A DNA stretch of 64,000 nt from JBBRBB01 sp963830175. Lineage in GTDB: Bacteria > Bacteroidota > Bacteroidia > Chitinophagales > Chitinophagaceae. Shown here piece by piece: positions 36,666-45,238 of the stretch (position 1 is its first letter; every line of letters begins with the position of its first letter). The notes under the pieces are model-generated. The model was not told the DNA's origin and ran no database searches. It worked only from the letters and a program-made list of their open reading frames with translations. The stretch spans positions 868,001-932,000 of the forward strand of contig CAWHKV010000002.1 in assembly GCA_963830175.1 (NCBI GenBank), given 5' to 3'. A program made the position numbers and the translations under genes.

Positions 36666-37706
36666 TTATAATTGCTGCATCTTTTCCGACACGCTTACAA
36701 GCATAGGTTTTAATTCATTATAATTAATAGGATGCACCGTTGCGGATCCAATTTTATTTAATAGAATAAATTGTAACTGGTCGTTCTGCTTCTTTTTATC
36801 TGCCTTCATTAATTTCAATACCTCTTCTACATTAAACGTAATCGATACAGGGAGTTTGTATTTTTTTAATAATGAAATAACCCTGGCGGTTTCTGTAAAG
36901 GATAACTGTTGCGCACTGATATACGAAGCCGCACACATTCCAATAGAAACTGCATGACCGTGTGGCAACTGAAATTTATTTTCAATGGCATGTCCCAATG
37001 TATGACCAAAGTTGAGCAATTTTCTATTGCCTTTTTCAAACTCATCCTCCATCACCACTTTGCTTTTTAATAAAGCATTGCGTTGAATTAGTTTATTAAG
37101 CAACATTGCATTTTGCCTGAATTTTTGAAGTGAATTGTTCTCCAGTAATTTAAACATTGACTGGTCTTTTATACAAGCGTGTTTAATAATTTCGGCAAAA
37201 CCATTTATCCATTCTTCCTGTGGAAGTGTTTTTAATAGGCTATAGTCGTAAAACAAAAAGGATGGTTGTTTAATAGTCCCTACCATATTTTTATACAACC
37301 CAACATCAATTCCATTTTTTCCACCAATTGATGCATCAACCATTGCGAGAATGGTAGTAGGAACAAAACCAAATGAAACACCTCGAAGATAAATAGCGGC
37401 AACATAACCTGTAATGTCTGTCACCACGCCACCGCCAACACCTACCAGAAATGTATTCCTGTCTGTACCAAAAGCTATTAACTGGTCAATAATACTATTA
37501 ACTGTTTGCTGAACTTTGTGTTGTTCACCTGCCTTTATTACAATTGTTTTATAAGAATGAAATAGCTTTTTTTGTTTTTTAAAAATATTATTATCCGTAA
37601 TAAACACTGCTTTTTTTTCACCAATTAATTTCTTAAGGGCGCCAGGTGCCGCATTAAAGTAAAACGTTGTTGAAGCAGTTGAAAACTGGAAGGTTTTTTT
37701 TGTCAT
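36666..37706 (-). CDS. aroB: 3-dehydroquinate synthase
   Basis: Second shikimate step (DAHP to 3-dehydroquinate, NAD- and metal-dependent), 346 residues. Motifs: GVGGGVVTDITGYVAAIYLRG (NAD site), PTTILAMVDASIGGKNGID, and metal ligands in LNFGHTLGHAIE and LPHGHAVSIGM. In the aromatic operon between the DAHP synthase fusion (30-nt gap) and aroA. Confidence 0.96.
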   Translation of the reverse strand: MTKKTFQFSTASTTFYFNAAPGALKKLIGEKKAVFITDNNIFKKQKKLFHSYKTIVIKAGEQHKVQQTVNSIIDQLIAFGTDRNTFLVGVGGGVVTDITGYVAAIYLRGVSFGFVPTTILAMVDASIGGKNGIDVGLYKNMVGTIKQPSFLFYDYSLLKTLPQEEWINGFAEIIKHACIKDQSMFKLLENNSLQKFRQNAMLLNKLIQRNALLKSKVVMEDEFEKGNRKLLNFGHTLGHAIENKFQLPHGHAVSIGMCAASYISAQQLSFTETARVISLLKKYKLPVSITFNVEEVLKLMKADKKKQNDQLQFILLNKIGSATVHPINYNELKPMLVSVSEKMQQL

Positions 37707-37736
37707 TAATTTTTAAAGAAAGTGTTGAAAAAACAC

Positions 37737-38822
37737 TTAATCGTTCATAATTCTATTCTGGTGGTTAATGCTTTCCATGTGCACTGCATCGAAATACTTG
37801 GTAATAAATTCTTTGCTTAAATTGTGTTTGCCACCTTTATTAAATGCGCGTTGCAGAATTTCGTTCCACCTGTTCGTTTGTAAGATTGTGATGTCGTTTT
37901 GCTTTTTATATTCACCTATTTGTTCGGCGATCTTCATACGCTGCCCAAGAATTTGCATTAATTCATCATCCAGGTGGTTTATTTGCTGCCTTAGTTTTTC
38001 AAGTGCTGCATGCAACGCTTCAGAAGGTATGTCTTCTATTCTCCACGTTATTCCATCTAATAATTCGGCGAGTACTTCTGGTGTAATTTGTTGTTTGGCA
38101 TCGCTCCATGCATTATCAGGATCAATATGACTTTCAATCATTAAACCATCAAAGTCTAGGTCTATGGCACGTTGTGCTACTTCCTGTAAAATATCCCGCC
38201 TTCCGGAAATATGCGATGGGTCGTTTATCATCAGCATTTCAGGATTGCGTCGTTTCATTTCAATTGCAAGGTGCCACATGGGTGCATTGCGGTATTCTGT
38301 ATTTCCGTAGCTGCTGAACCCACGATGAATTAATCCAATATTTTTAATGCCGCTTTTCGCCACACGTTCTACTGCACCTAACCAAAGTTCTAAATCAGGA
38401 TTTATGGGATTTTTAATGAGCACCGGAAGATCTACACCACGCAGGGCATCTGCCACTTCCTGAACACTGAATGGGTTTACGGTTGTTCTTGCACCGATCC
38501 AAAGCATGTCGATATCGAAATGCAACGCATCTTCTACCTGCTTTGCGGTGGCAACTTCTACAGTGATTGGTAAACCTGTAAGTTCCTTAGCTTTTTGTAA
38601 CCAGGGAAGACCTTTGGTACCAATACCTTCAAAACTTCCGGGTCGTGTACGCGGCTTCCAGATGCCGGCACGAAGTATATCTATTTTGCCGGTTTTTTGT
38701 AGCCGAACTGCTGTTTCCAGCACCTGGGCTTCAGTTTCTGCGCTGCATGGGCCGCTTATAATAAGCGGACGTTTTTTCCATACATCATCCATTTTTTCTT
38801 TAGTTGATTGTGTTGCTTGCAT
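37737..38822 (-). CDS. Bifunctional DAHP synthase / chorismate mutase
   Basis: A 361-residue fusion. Residues about 15-265 are a type I (KDO8P-synthase-like) 3-deoxy-7-phosphoheptulonate synthase (IISGPCSAETEAQ, RAGIWKPRTRPGSFEG, GLIHRGFSS, INDPSHISGRRD). Residues about 270-355 are an AroQ chorismate mutase (LRQQINHLDDELMQILGQR). This puts the first shikimate step and the branch to prephenate in one chain, as commonly found in Bacteroidota. Fusing the mutase often brings feedback control by prephenate or chorismate; that is family knowledge, not visible here. Confidence 0.93.
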   Translation of the reverse strand: MQATQSTKEKMDDVWKKRPLIISGPCSAETEAQVLETAVRLQKTGKIDILRAGIWKPRTRPGSFEGIGTKGLPWLQKAKELTGLPITVEVATAKQVEDALHFDIDMLWIGARTTVNPFSVQEVADALRGVDLPVLIKNPINPDLELWLGAVERVAKSGIKNIGLIHRGFSSYGNTEYRNAPMWHLAIEMKRRNPEMLMINDPSHISGRRDILQEVAQRAIDLDFDGLMIESHIDPDNAWSDAKQQITPEVLAELLDGITWRIEDIPSEALHAALEKLRQQINHLDDELMQILGQRMKIAEQIGEYKKQNDITILQTNRWNEILQRAFNKGGKHNLSKEFITKYFDAVHMESINHQNRIMND

Positions 38823-38848
38823 AATAACTTTATTGTGATGGTTGAGTT

Positions 38849-40507
38849 TTACCTGCTGTTGGCATCATTCATTCTTATTCTTCTGCCTTTATAATTTTTT
38901 CCATCCATGGCACTCATCATTTGGTTGGCTGCCCCGCTTTCTACTTCTATCCAACTGTTCATTTCTTTCATATCTACTTTCCCCAATACTTCTTTTCTCA
39001 GGTCGCTCATGTCTAAAATAAATTGTAAAAAGCTTGCTTTGTAAAAACCATCTTTAGTGCCCAGGTTAACAAATAATCTTTTATAATTTCCTGAGTATTC
39101 TTTGCGGGTATTTCCTTTTCTGTCATCACTTCCGCGGGTTTCCCTGCCACGACCCTGGGAAGATGGTTCCCGCACGTTAGAACGTGCATTCAGGTCTTCG
39201 GCATTTGCATAATAATTTAAAAATCTTCCGTATTCTAATGCTGCCACACGTTTCAGCACTTCTTCCTTAGAAATTTCTTCAAACTTTTCTTTCAACATAG
39301 GCAGGTATGTTTCATAATCGCCATGGCTGATATCTGTTTGTAAAAGTTTATCCATAAAATGAAAAAACTGTTTACGGCAAACATCTTTACCGGTTGGTAT
39401 TTCTAATTTATGAAATGGTGACTGTGCTATTTTTTCTATTTGTTTAAGCCTGTATAATTCACGGCTGTGAACGATGCTGATGGCAATACCCGTATTACCG
39501 GCACGACCCGTACGGCCACTTCGATGGGTGTACACTTCCATATCATCCGGAAGTTCATAATTGATGATGTGTGTGATTCCCTGCACATCAATTCCTCTTG
39601 CGGCAACATCTGTTGCAATTAATAACTGCAAAGTTTTATCGCGAAACTGGCCCATTACTTTATCGCGTTGCCCCTGGGTAAGATCACCATGCAATGCATC
39701 GATATCATAGCCTTCCCTGGTTAGTCTTTCCGCAATGTTTTGCGCATCTGCCTTCGTCCTGGTAAAAATGATACCATATATACCGGGGTTAAAATCTATG
39801 AGGCGTTTTAAAGTTTCATACCTGTGCTGGGCCTGCGTTACATAATATTGATGATCTATACTTTTATTACTGGTGTTTAATTTGCCAACAGTAATTTCTA
39901 ATGGTTCGCTCATGTAGCGTTTGCTTACCCTGCGAATTTCAGGGGGCATGGTTGCACTGAACAACCAGATACTATCTTTTTTAGGGGTGTTTTTAAGAAT
40001 AAATTCAATATCATCCTGAAAGCCCATATTAAGCATTTCATCAGCTTCATCAAGAACAACATATTTTATCTGTTCGAGATTGATGGCTTTTCTTTCAATC
40101 AGGTCAATAAGTCTTCCAGGTGTTGCCACAATTATCTGCGCGCCTCTTTTTACATCCCTTATTTGCATAGAGATACTGGTACCACCATACACAGCAACCA
40201 GATTTAGGTTGCTGCTGTACTTCTTAAATAATTCAATTTCTTTTACAATTTGAATACATAATTCACGAGTAGGGCAAACAATCAATGCTTGCGGATACCT
40301 GTCTGCTGCTTCAATTAATTGTAGCAATGGAAGCCCGAATGCAGCTGTTTTACCCGTGCCCGTTTGTGCAAGCCCGATAAAATCTTTTGTGCCTTGTAAT
40401 AAAACAGGAATTGCTTTTTCCTGTATAGTTGTTGGTTGGGTAAAACCCAGTTCGGCTACGGCTTTTAATAATCTTTCTTCTAAACCTAGCTCTTCAAAAT
40501 TTGCCAT
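38849..40507 (-). CDS. DEAD-box RNA helicase with DbpA-type C-terminal domain
   Basis: A 552-residue ATP-dependent RNA helicase. Q-motif FTQPTTIQEKAIPVL, motif I AQTGTGKTAAFG, VLDEADEMLNMGF (DEAD), FSATMPPEI (SAT) and HRSGRTGRAGNTG (VI) are present. A linker rich in Arg/Gly/Ser (about 450-475) precedes a DbpA-like RNA-binding domain (KRLFVNLGTKDGFYKASFLQF). Such CsdA/DeaD-type proteins act in ribosome assembly and RNA decay, often in the cold. It lies inside the aromatic operon, 13 nt after the M20 gene and 26 nt before the DAHP synthase gene. Confidence 0.93.
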   Translation of the reverse strand: MANFEELGLEERLLKAVAELGFTQPTTIQEKAIPVLLQGTKDFIGLAQTGTGKTAAFGLPLLQLIEAADRYPQALIVCPTRELCIQIVKEIELFKKYSSNLNLVAVYGGTSISMQIRDVKRGAQIIVATPGRLIDLIERKAINLEQIKYVVLDEADEMLNMGFQDDIEFILKNTPKKDSIWLFSATMPPEIRRVSKRYMSEPLEITVGKLNTSNKSIDHQYYVTQAQHRYETLKRLIDFNPGIYGIIFTRTKADAQNIAERLTREGYDIDALHGDLTQGQRDKVMGQFRDKTLQLLIATDVAARGIDVQGITHIINYELPDDMEVYTHRSGRTGRAGNTGIAISIVHSRELYRLKQIEKIAQSPFHKLEIPTGKDVCRKQFFHFMDKLLQTDISHGDYETYLPMLKEKFEEISKEEVLKRVAALEYGRFLNYYANAEDLNARSNVREPSSQGRGRETRGSDDRKGNTRKEYSGNYKRLFVNLGTKDGFYKASFLQFILDMSDLRKEVLGKVDMKEMNSWIEVESGAANQMMSAMDGKNYKGRRIRMNDANSR

Positions 40508-40520
40508 TTCAATGTAATTT

Positions 40521-41822
40521 TTAATTCTGTTTTTGTTTTGCGTAATCTAATACAAGCTGGCATAAAGCTTTTACGCCAACATCTAATTTGCTATCATCTA
40601 TAAAAAAATCGGGAGTGTGATGAGGCACTGCTTTTGCCGGATCCATGCCTGCGGGCATACCACCAAGATAAAAAAAGAAGCCCGGTATCACCTGCTGGTA
40701 AAAAGAAAAATCTTCAGCCCCGGTAACCCAATTTATTTCTTTAACATTATTGGCACCAGCTGCTTTTTGAAGGCTGGGCACCATTTTGTATACTAATTCT
40801 GGTTGGTTATATGTAACCAGTGTTTTGTTTTCAATTATTACATCGGCCGTGGCGCCATTCATAGCGGCAACATCCTTTGCTGTCTTTTCTATTTTTTGTA
40901 AAACTGATTTTCTGATTGTGCTATCGAGGTTGCGGATAGTGCCTATCATTTCTGCATTTTCTGGAATGATATTAAACCTTACCCCACTATGAATAGCGCC
41001 AACAGTTATAACCACCGGTGCAACTGTAATATCGCTTTGCCTGCTTACAATAGTTTGGAGGGCTTCAATTATTTGTGCTGAAACCACTATAGGATCAACC
41101 CCTAACCATGGCTGTGATCCATGAGAAGATTTGCCATTTACCGTAATTTTAAACGCATCTGCCGAAGCCATGAATGCACCCGGCTTATAACAAATGTTAC
41201 CTGCCGGAATGTTTGATTCTATATGCAAACCGAAAATCACTTCCGGATCAGGGTTTTTTAAAGCTCCCTCTTTTATCATTAATGGTGCGCCACCTTCTTC
41301 ACCTTCAGGAGCCCCTTCTTCAGCAGGCTGAAATAAGAACACAACAGTACCTGGAAGTTTTGCTTTTTCTTTACTTAATACAGTTGCTGCACCCATTAGC
41401 ATGGCTGTGTGCGAATCGTGACCACAGGCATGCATAACACCCACCTGTTGTTCATTATATATAGTTGTTACAGTTGACGCAAAAGGAACGTCGGTTCTTT
41501 CTATTACAGGAAGGGCATCCATATCTGCACGCAAGGCTATGATTGGTCCGGGCAAACCACCTTTTAAAACGCCTACAACACCTGTTTTTGCCATTCGTTT
41601 TACTTCGATACCAAGTGACTTAAGGTGGTCTTCTACCATTGCAGAGGTTTTAAATTCCCTGTTAGATAACTCCGGATGCTGGTGCAGGTACCTGCGCCAT
41701 TCAATTACTTTTTCTTTTATATCAGATACATCTTTATCTAATGACGATTGTGCAAAAGAGCTTGTTCCCACCAGCAAAAGAATGGAACAGGTAATGACTT
41801 TTATTATGTTTCCGGGTATCAT
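40521..41822 (-). CDS. Exported M20-family amidohydrolase / peptidase
   Basis: A 433-residue M20D-type metal-dependent hydrolase (IAA-amino acid hydrolase/hippurate hydrolase group) with an N-terminal signal peptide ending near SSFAQ. Metal-binding motifs are HACGHDSHTAML, PAEEGAPEGE and the C-terminal region GAEDFSFYQ. I start at the ATG at 41822, not at the GTG 24 nt upstream. Substrates are N-acyl amino acids or dipeptides. It lies between tyrA and the helicase gene in the aromatic operon; an N-acyl aromatic amino acid substrate is speculative. Confidence 0.87.
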   Translation of the reverse strand: MIPGNIIKVITCSILLLVGTSSFAQSSLDKDVSDIKEKVIEWRRYLHQHPELSNREFKTSAMVEDHLKSLGIEVKRMAKTGVVGVLKGGLPGPIIALRADMDALPVIERTDVPFASTVTTIYNEQQVGVMHACGHDSHTAMLMGAATVLSKEKAKLPGTVVFLFQPAEEGAPEGEEGGAPLMIKEGALKNPDPEVIFGLHIESNIPAGNICYKPGAFMASADAFKITVNGKSSHGSQPWLGVDPIVVSAQIIEALQTIVSRQSDITVAPVVITVGAIHSGVRFNIIPENAEMIGTIRNLDSTIRKSVLQKIEKTAKDVAAMNGATADVIIENKTLVTYNQPELVYKMVPSLQKAAGANNVKEINWVTGAEDFSFYQQVIPGFFFYLGGMPAGMDPAKAVPHHTPDFFIDDSKLDVGVKALCQLVLDYAKQKQN

Positions 41823-41896
41823 TTTAATTCTTGCAAAGGTAATCACGAATGCTTCCTTTTTAAATGTATTGTTTTAAGTTTTTAATTGATTTTAGG

Positions 41897-42781
41897 CTAT
41901 TTAAGAATGCGTTTAATCTTGTTTGCATTTGTAATTAATTCTTGCAGGTAGGCAATGTTTTCTTTTTCTAAACAAGCTTTGAATTTTCTTAATTGAGAGA
42001 TATGTTCATTAAGCACATCTAAAATATTTTCACGGTTTTGCATAAAAATCGGTACCCACATATCAGGGTTGCTTTTTGCTAGCCTTACCGTACTTTCAAA
42101 ACCCGCACTGGCTAATTCGAAAATGGCGTCTTCTTCTTTTTCTTTTTCTAAAACTGTATTAGCTAAAGCAAAGGAGGTGATGTGAGATATATGGCTGATG
42201 TATGCTACATGTACATCATGATCCTGCCCATTCATATACACAATATGCATGCCCAGAGTTTTGTATAACTGTTCTGCGGTCTCAACTGCGTCTGGATCAC
42301 TTTGGTCTTTGCTGCAAAGCACTGTTGCTTTTCCTGTAAAAGCGTTGCTAAGGGCGGCTTCCGGACCGCTGTACTCGGTTCCCCACATTGGATGTGTTAA
42401 AACCAGCCTGCCGCGTTTTGGGTGATCTTTTACAATTCTAATTAATCTTTCTTTTGTTGAACCCACCTCAATAATAACCTGGTTTGTAATCAATTCCAGT
42501 ATTTTAGGTAATAACTGTTCTGAAGCATCCACAGGTATGGCTACTATAATTACATCACTGCTTTTGACAAGCAAAGAAAGCGGCATAATTTCATCTACCA
42601 GGTGCAGGCTTAATGCTTTTTGCTCGTGGTCTTTATTTTGATCATATCCAATAATTTTAATTTGGTCTTTGCCTTCTTTTAAAACCAGGCCCATTGAACC
42701 CCCAATAAGACCTAAACCAATTATTCCGAAAACACTGTGCTTATCGTTTCCTTCTCTTATTTCTTCTGGTGCACTTTGCAT
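41897..42781 (-). CDS. tyrA: Prephenate dehydrogenase
   Basis: NAD(P)-dependent oxidative decarboxylation of prephenate to 4-hydroxyphenylpyruvate, 294 residues. The nucleotide-binding motif is GIIGLGLIGGSMGLVLKE, with EVGSTKERL, LTHPMWGTEYSGPEAA (active-site region) and the helical C-terminal domain containing ISHISHITSFALANTV. It lies 12 nt after the aminotransferase gene in the leader-controlled operon. Confidence 0.94.
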   Translation of the reverse strand: MQSAPEEIREGNDKHSVFGIIGLGLIGGSMGLVLKEGKDQIKIIGYDQNKDHEQKALSLHLVDEIMPLSLLVKSSDVIIVAIPVDASEQLLPKILELITNQVIIEVGSTKERLIRIVKDHPKRGRLVLTHPMWGTEYSGPEAALSNAFTGKATVLCSKDQSDPDAVETAEQLYKTLGMHIVYMNGQDHDVHVAYISHISHITSFALANTVLEKEKEEDAIFELASAGFESTVRLAKSNPDMWVPIFMQNRENILDVLNEHISQLRKFKACLEKENIAYLQELITNANKIKRILK

Positions 42782-42793
42782 ATGGTATGTGCT

Positions 42794-43948
42794 TTAATTA
42801 TTGTTTATCCTTTTAATAGCGGTATCGAAAGTTTCTTCAGATGCACAAAGGCTAACGCGAACAAATTTATCACCCATGGTTCCAAATATTCCACCTGGTG
42901 TAATAAACACGTTGCTGTTATATAATACTTCATCACTCAGTTTAAATCCATCAGTTTTATCTTCAGGCACTTTTGCCCAAACAAATAATCCAACCTGGTC
43001 CTTTGAATAATCGCAGCCAAGAATATTAAGAAAATGAAACGCTTTTTGTCTTCGACTGGAATAAGTTTCATTCACCTGTGTATACCACGTTTCATCGAGT
43101 TCCAGGGCTTTAGCTGCTGCTAATTGAACAGGAAGAAACATGCCACTGTCCATATTGCTTTTGAAACGTAATATTTCTTCAATCCTTTTATTATGCCCGC
43201 AAACCATACCAACACGCCAACCGGCCATATTGTGCGATTTGCTCAGGGAGTTTAATTCAATAGCTGTATCAAATGCATTTTCTGTCTGCAGTATGCTTAA
43301 TGGTTCTTCGTTAAGAATAAAGCTGTATGGGTTATCATGACAAATTAAAATTTTATGTTTTAGCCCAAAGACAACCAATTTTTTAAACAATTGTTTAGAT
43401 GCTTTGGCACCTGTAGGCATATGCGGGTAGTTAACCCACATAATTTTTACTTTAGTAAGGTTAAGTTTTTCCAACGCATCAAAATCAGGGAAATAATTAT
43501 TTTCTGAAGATAAATTATAATCGAGGCATTCAGCACCTGCCAATGTAACTGCGGCTTTGTAGGTGGGGTATCCAGGGTTAGGAACAAGTGCCATATCACC
43601 TATATTTAAATAGGTCATGCATATGTGCATTATTCCTTCCTTGCTTCCCATAAGTGGCAAAATTTCGGTATCTGGATCGATAGTTACACTGTAAGCATTT
43701 TTGTACCAGTTGCTTATTGATTTTCTTAGAACTGGGGAGCCTTTATAGCTTTGATAAGCATGGGTATTGCTTTTGCCGCTTTCTGTTTGTAAGGTTTCAA
43801 TTACCGAAGGGTGGGGAGGAAGGTCGGGGCTTCCGATTCCCAGGTTTATAATATTTTTTCCCTGGGCATTAAGGGCCTCTATTTCCTTCAACTTTTGTGA
43901 GAAATAATATTCTCCTATTCCTTTTAACCTTTCTGAAGTTGCAATCAT
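42794..43948 (-). CDS. Class I/II aminotransferase, probably aromatic or prephenate aminotransferase
   Basis: PLP-dependent fold-type I aminotransferase, 384 residues. Visible features are NLGIGSPDLPPHP near the start, NPGYPTYKAAV, ICHDNPYSFI and the PLP-lysine motif SLSKSHNMAGWRVGMV. Its place between pheA and tyrA suggests that it transaminates phenylpyruvate/4-hydroxyphenylpyruvate or prephenate; the sequence alone also allows an LL-diaminopimelate-type specificity. Gaps are 20 nt to pheA and 12 nt to tyrA. Confidence 0.88.
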   Translation of the reverse strand: MIATSERLKGIGEYYFSQKLKEIEALNAQGKNIINLGIGSPDLPPHPSVIETLQTESGKSNTHAYQSYKGSPVLRKSISNWYKNAYSVTIDPDTEILPLMGSKEGIMHICMTYLNIGDMALVPNPGYPTYKAAVTLAGAECLDYNLSSENNYFPDFDALEKLNLTKVKIMWVNYPHMPTGAKASKQLFKKLVVFGLKHKILICHDNPYSFILNEEPLSILQTENAFDTAIELNSLSKSHNMAGWRVGMVCGHNKRIEEILRFKSNMDSGMFLPVQLAAAKALELDETWYTQVNETYSSRRQKAFHFLNILGCDYSKDQVGLFVWAKVPEDKTDGFKLSDEVLYNSNVFITPGGIFGTMGDKFVRVSLCASEETFDTAIKRINNN

Positions 43949-43968
43949 TTCTATTCTTTTGCCGGTTA

Positions 43969-44865
43969 CTAATTCTTATTAATTAATGCCTCTTTGCCAT
44001 TTTTATAAACCCCATATACCCGAAGGTGTTTTATATGTGGTTGTATGCTTCGCAGAATATTATTGAACTGCTCGGTACTATCGAATTCCATATCCGCATG
44101 AAAACTATATTTAAAATCTGAACCAGGTATCGGAAAACTTTGCAACTTGCTAAGGTTTACCCCTCCTTCAGCAACTATTGTCAGCACTTTCGCCAAACTA
44201 CCCCTAGAATGGTCCGTATGAAAATTTACTGAAGCTTTATTAGCACCAGGAATTTCGTTAGCAATCCCATCTTTTGCAAGCACTAAAAACCGTGTGTAAT
44301 TATTTTTTAAAGTATGAATGTCGGGCACCGCGATATTCAGTCCATATAGCTCAGCAGCCATAACCCCCGCAATGGCGGCAATGTGTTTACTTTTATATTG
44401 ATGAACATGTTTTGCGCTTAAGGCTGTATCTTCTGTTTCGATCAACTTCCAGTTTTTGGTTTCTAAAAAATCTAAGCATTGCTGCAACGCCATTGGATGC
44501 GAATGAACTTCCCTAATGTCTTCTAAAGATACCCCGGGGTTAACCAGCAGGTTCTGCCTTATATGCAGGTAAACTTCTCCAATAATTTTTAATGTACTTT
44601 TTTGTAAAAGATTGTAATTGGGCAAAATGCTACCGGCAATAGAATTTTCAATGGCCATTAAAGCCCCACCACAGGCCGGGGAGTTTGAAGTTGTTTTAAT
44701 AAGGTCAGAAAATGTAGAGCAAGGAATTACTTCTGTTTCATTACCTAGAAAAATTCTGGCAGCCTGTTGGTGAAAACTACCTTCAAATCCCTGGATTGCA
44801 ACCGCACCAGGTAAACTTACCGTAGTCATTTTCTTATTTTGGGCTGTTAACAAACCATTTTCCAT
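43969..44865 (-). CDS. pheA: Prephenate dehydratase
   Basis: Converts prephenate to phenylpyruvate, 298 residues, a monofunctional enzyme without a mutase domain. The catalytic domain (about 17-200) has VAIQGFEGSFHQQAA, NSIAGSILPNYNLL and the Thr-Arg-Phe signature NNYTRFLVLA. The C-terminal ACT domain (about 205-285) with GSLAKVLTIVAEGGVNLSKLQSFP binds Phe for feedback inhibition. First structural gene of the aromatic operon; the ATG lies 15 nt after an attenuator-type hairpin and follows a Phe/Tyr leader ORF. Confidence 0.95.
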   Translation of the reverse strand: MENGLLTAQNKKMTTVSLPGAVAIQGFEGSFHQQAARIFLGNETEVIPCSTFSDLIKTTSNSPACGGALMAIENSIAGSILPNYNLLQKSTLKIIGEVYLHIRQNLLVNPGVSLEDIREVHSHPMALQQCLDFLETKNWKLIETEDTALSAKHVHQYKSKHIAAIAGVMAAELYGLNIAVPDIHTLKNNYTRFLVLAKDGIANEIPGANKASVNFHTDHSRGSLAKVLTIVAEGGVNLSKLQSFPIPGSDFKYSFHADMEFDSTEQFNNILRSIQPHIKHLRVYGVYKNGKEALINKN

Positions 44866-44880
44866 TATTAGTAATAATAA

Positions 44881-44909
44881 AAATCCCGGTCTTTTTAAGA
44901 CCGGGATTT
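44881..44909 (-). terminator. Attenuator terminator hairpin before pheA
   Basis: On the minus strand, AAATCCCGGTCTT, a loop AAA, then AAGACCGGGATTT form a perfect 13-bp stem followed by TTATTATTACT (with the last Ts of the stem making a run of five T). It lies 18 nt after the stop codon of the leader ORF and 15 nt before the pheA start. Its 5' arm contains CCGGTC, complementary to GACCGG within the leader ORF (44943-44948), so an alternative antiterminator pairing is possible. Confidence 0.88.
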
Positions 44910-44927
44910 GCAGATGATTTAATATTA

Positions 44928-45008
44928 TTAAGCGTGCATAAACCGGTCAATGCTTTTAAAATAAAAGTAAAAAAAGTAAAAACCAGTATGGGTACTATTT
45001 GTCTTCAT
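44928..45008 (-). CDS. Phe/Tyr leader peptide of the aromatic operon
   Basis: A 26-codon ORF: an N-terminal part MKTNSTHTG, then eight consecutive aromatic codons F-Y-F-F-Y-F-Y-F (codons 10-17), then KSIDRFMHA and TAA. Only Phe and Tyr occur in the run, which are the end products of the operon it precedes. GACCGG at codons 21-22 can pair with the 5' arm of the downstream terminator, so ribosome stalling on the run for lack of charged tRNA-Phe or tRNA-Tyr would favour antitermination. Translation is inferred, not shown. A consensus promoter ends 7 nt before its ATG. Confidence 0.85.
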   Translation of the reverse strand: MKTNSTHTGFYFFYFYFKSIDRFMHA

Positions 45009-45015
45009 TAAAAAC

Positions 45016-45045
45016 CAAATGTAAAAAAAAAATGGGGGAAACCAA
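45016..45045 (-). promoter_or_regulatory. Promoter of the aromatic operon
   Basis: On the minus strand the sequence reads TTG (45043-45045), 19 nt, then TACATTTG (45016-45023). This is a full match to the Bacteroidota consensus TTG-N19-TAnnTTTG, the best in the window. The -7 box ends only 7 nt before the leader ORF ATG, so the transcript should start a few bases before it or at it. Confidence 0.75.
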
Positions 45046-45119
45046 TAAAATTTTACAGTAATTAAACTAACGTTAGTATGTAATAATCAGCACCTTATAG
45101 ATTCTTTTAAAAAAAGAAA

Positions 45120-45141
45120 GCCCCCTTGAGAACAAGGCGGC
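45120..45141 (-). terminator. Terminator downstream of the small lipoprotein gene
   Basis: Minus-strand stem GCCGCCTTG/CAAGGGGGC (one mismatch) with loop TTCT, followed by TTTCTTTTTTT. It lies 98 nt after the lipoprotein stop and upstream of the aromatic promoter, so it insulates the operon. Confidence 0.75.
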
Positions 45142-45173
45142 CTCTAACGATTGCTTGCCATATGAAAATTTTT

Positions 45174-45229
45174 AAAAGACTATCTCTTTATGCAAGCTTA
45201 ATCACGTTTCAATTTCACTATAGTCTTTT
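45174..45229. repeat. 10-bp inverted repeat in the lipoprotein 3' region
   Basis: AAAAGACTAT (45174-45183) and ATAGTCTTTT (45220-45229) are perfect complements separated by 36 nt. They begin 9 nt after the stop of the small lipoprotein gene and lie before its terminator, so the mRNA tail would be structured. The role is unknown. Confidence 0.5.
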
Positions 45230-45238
45230 CAGAATTTT

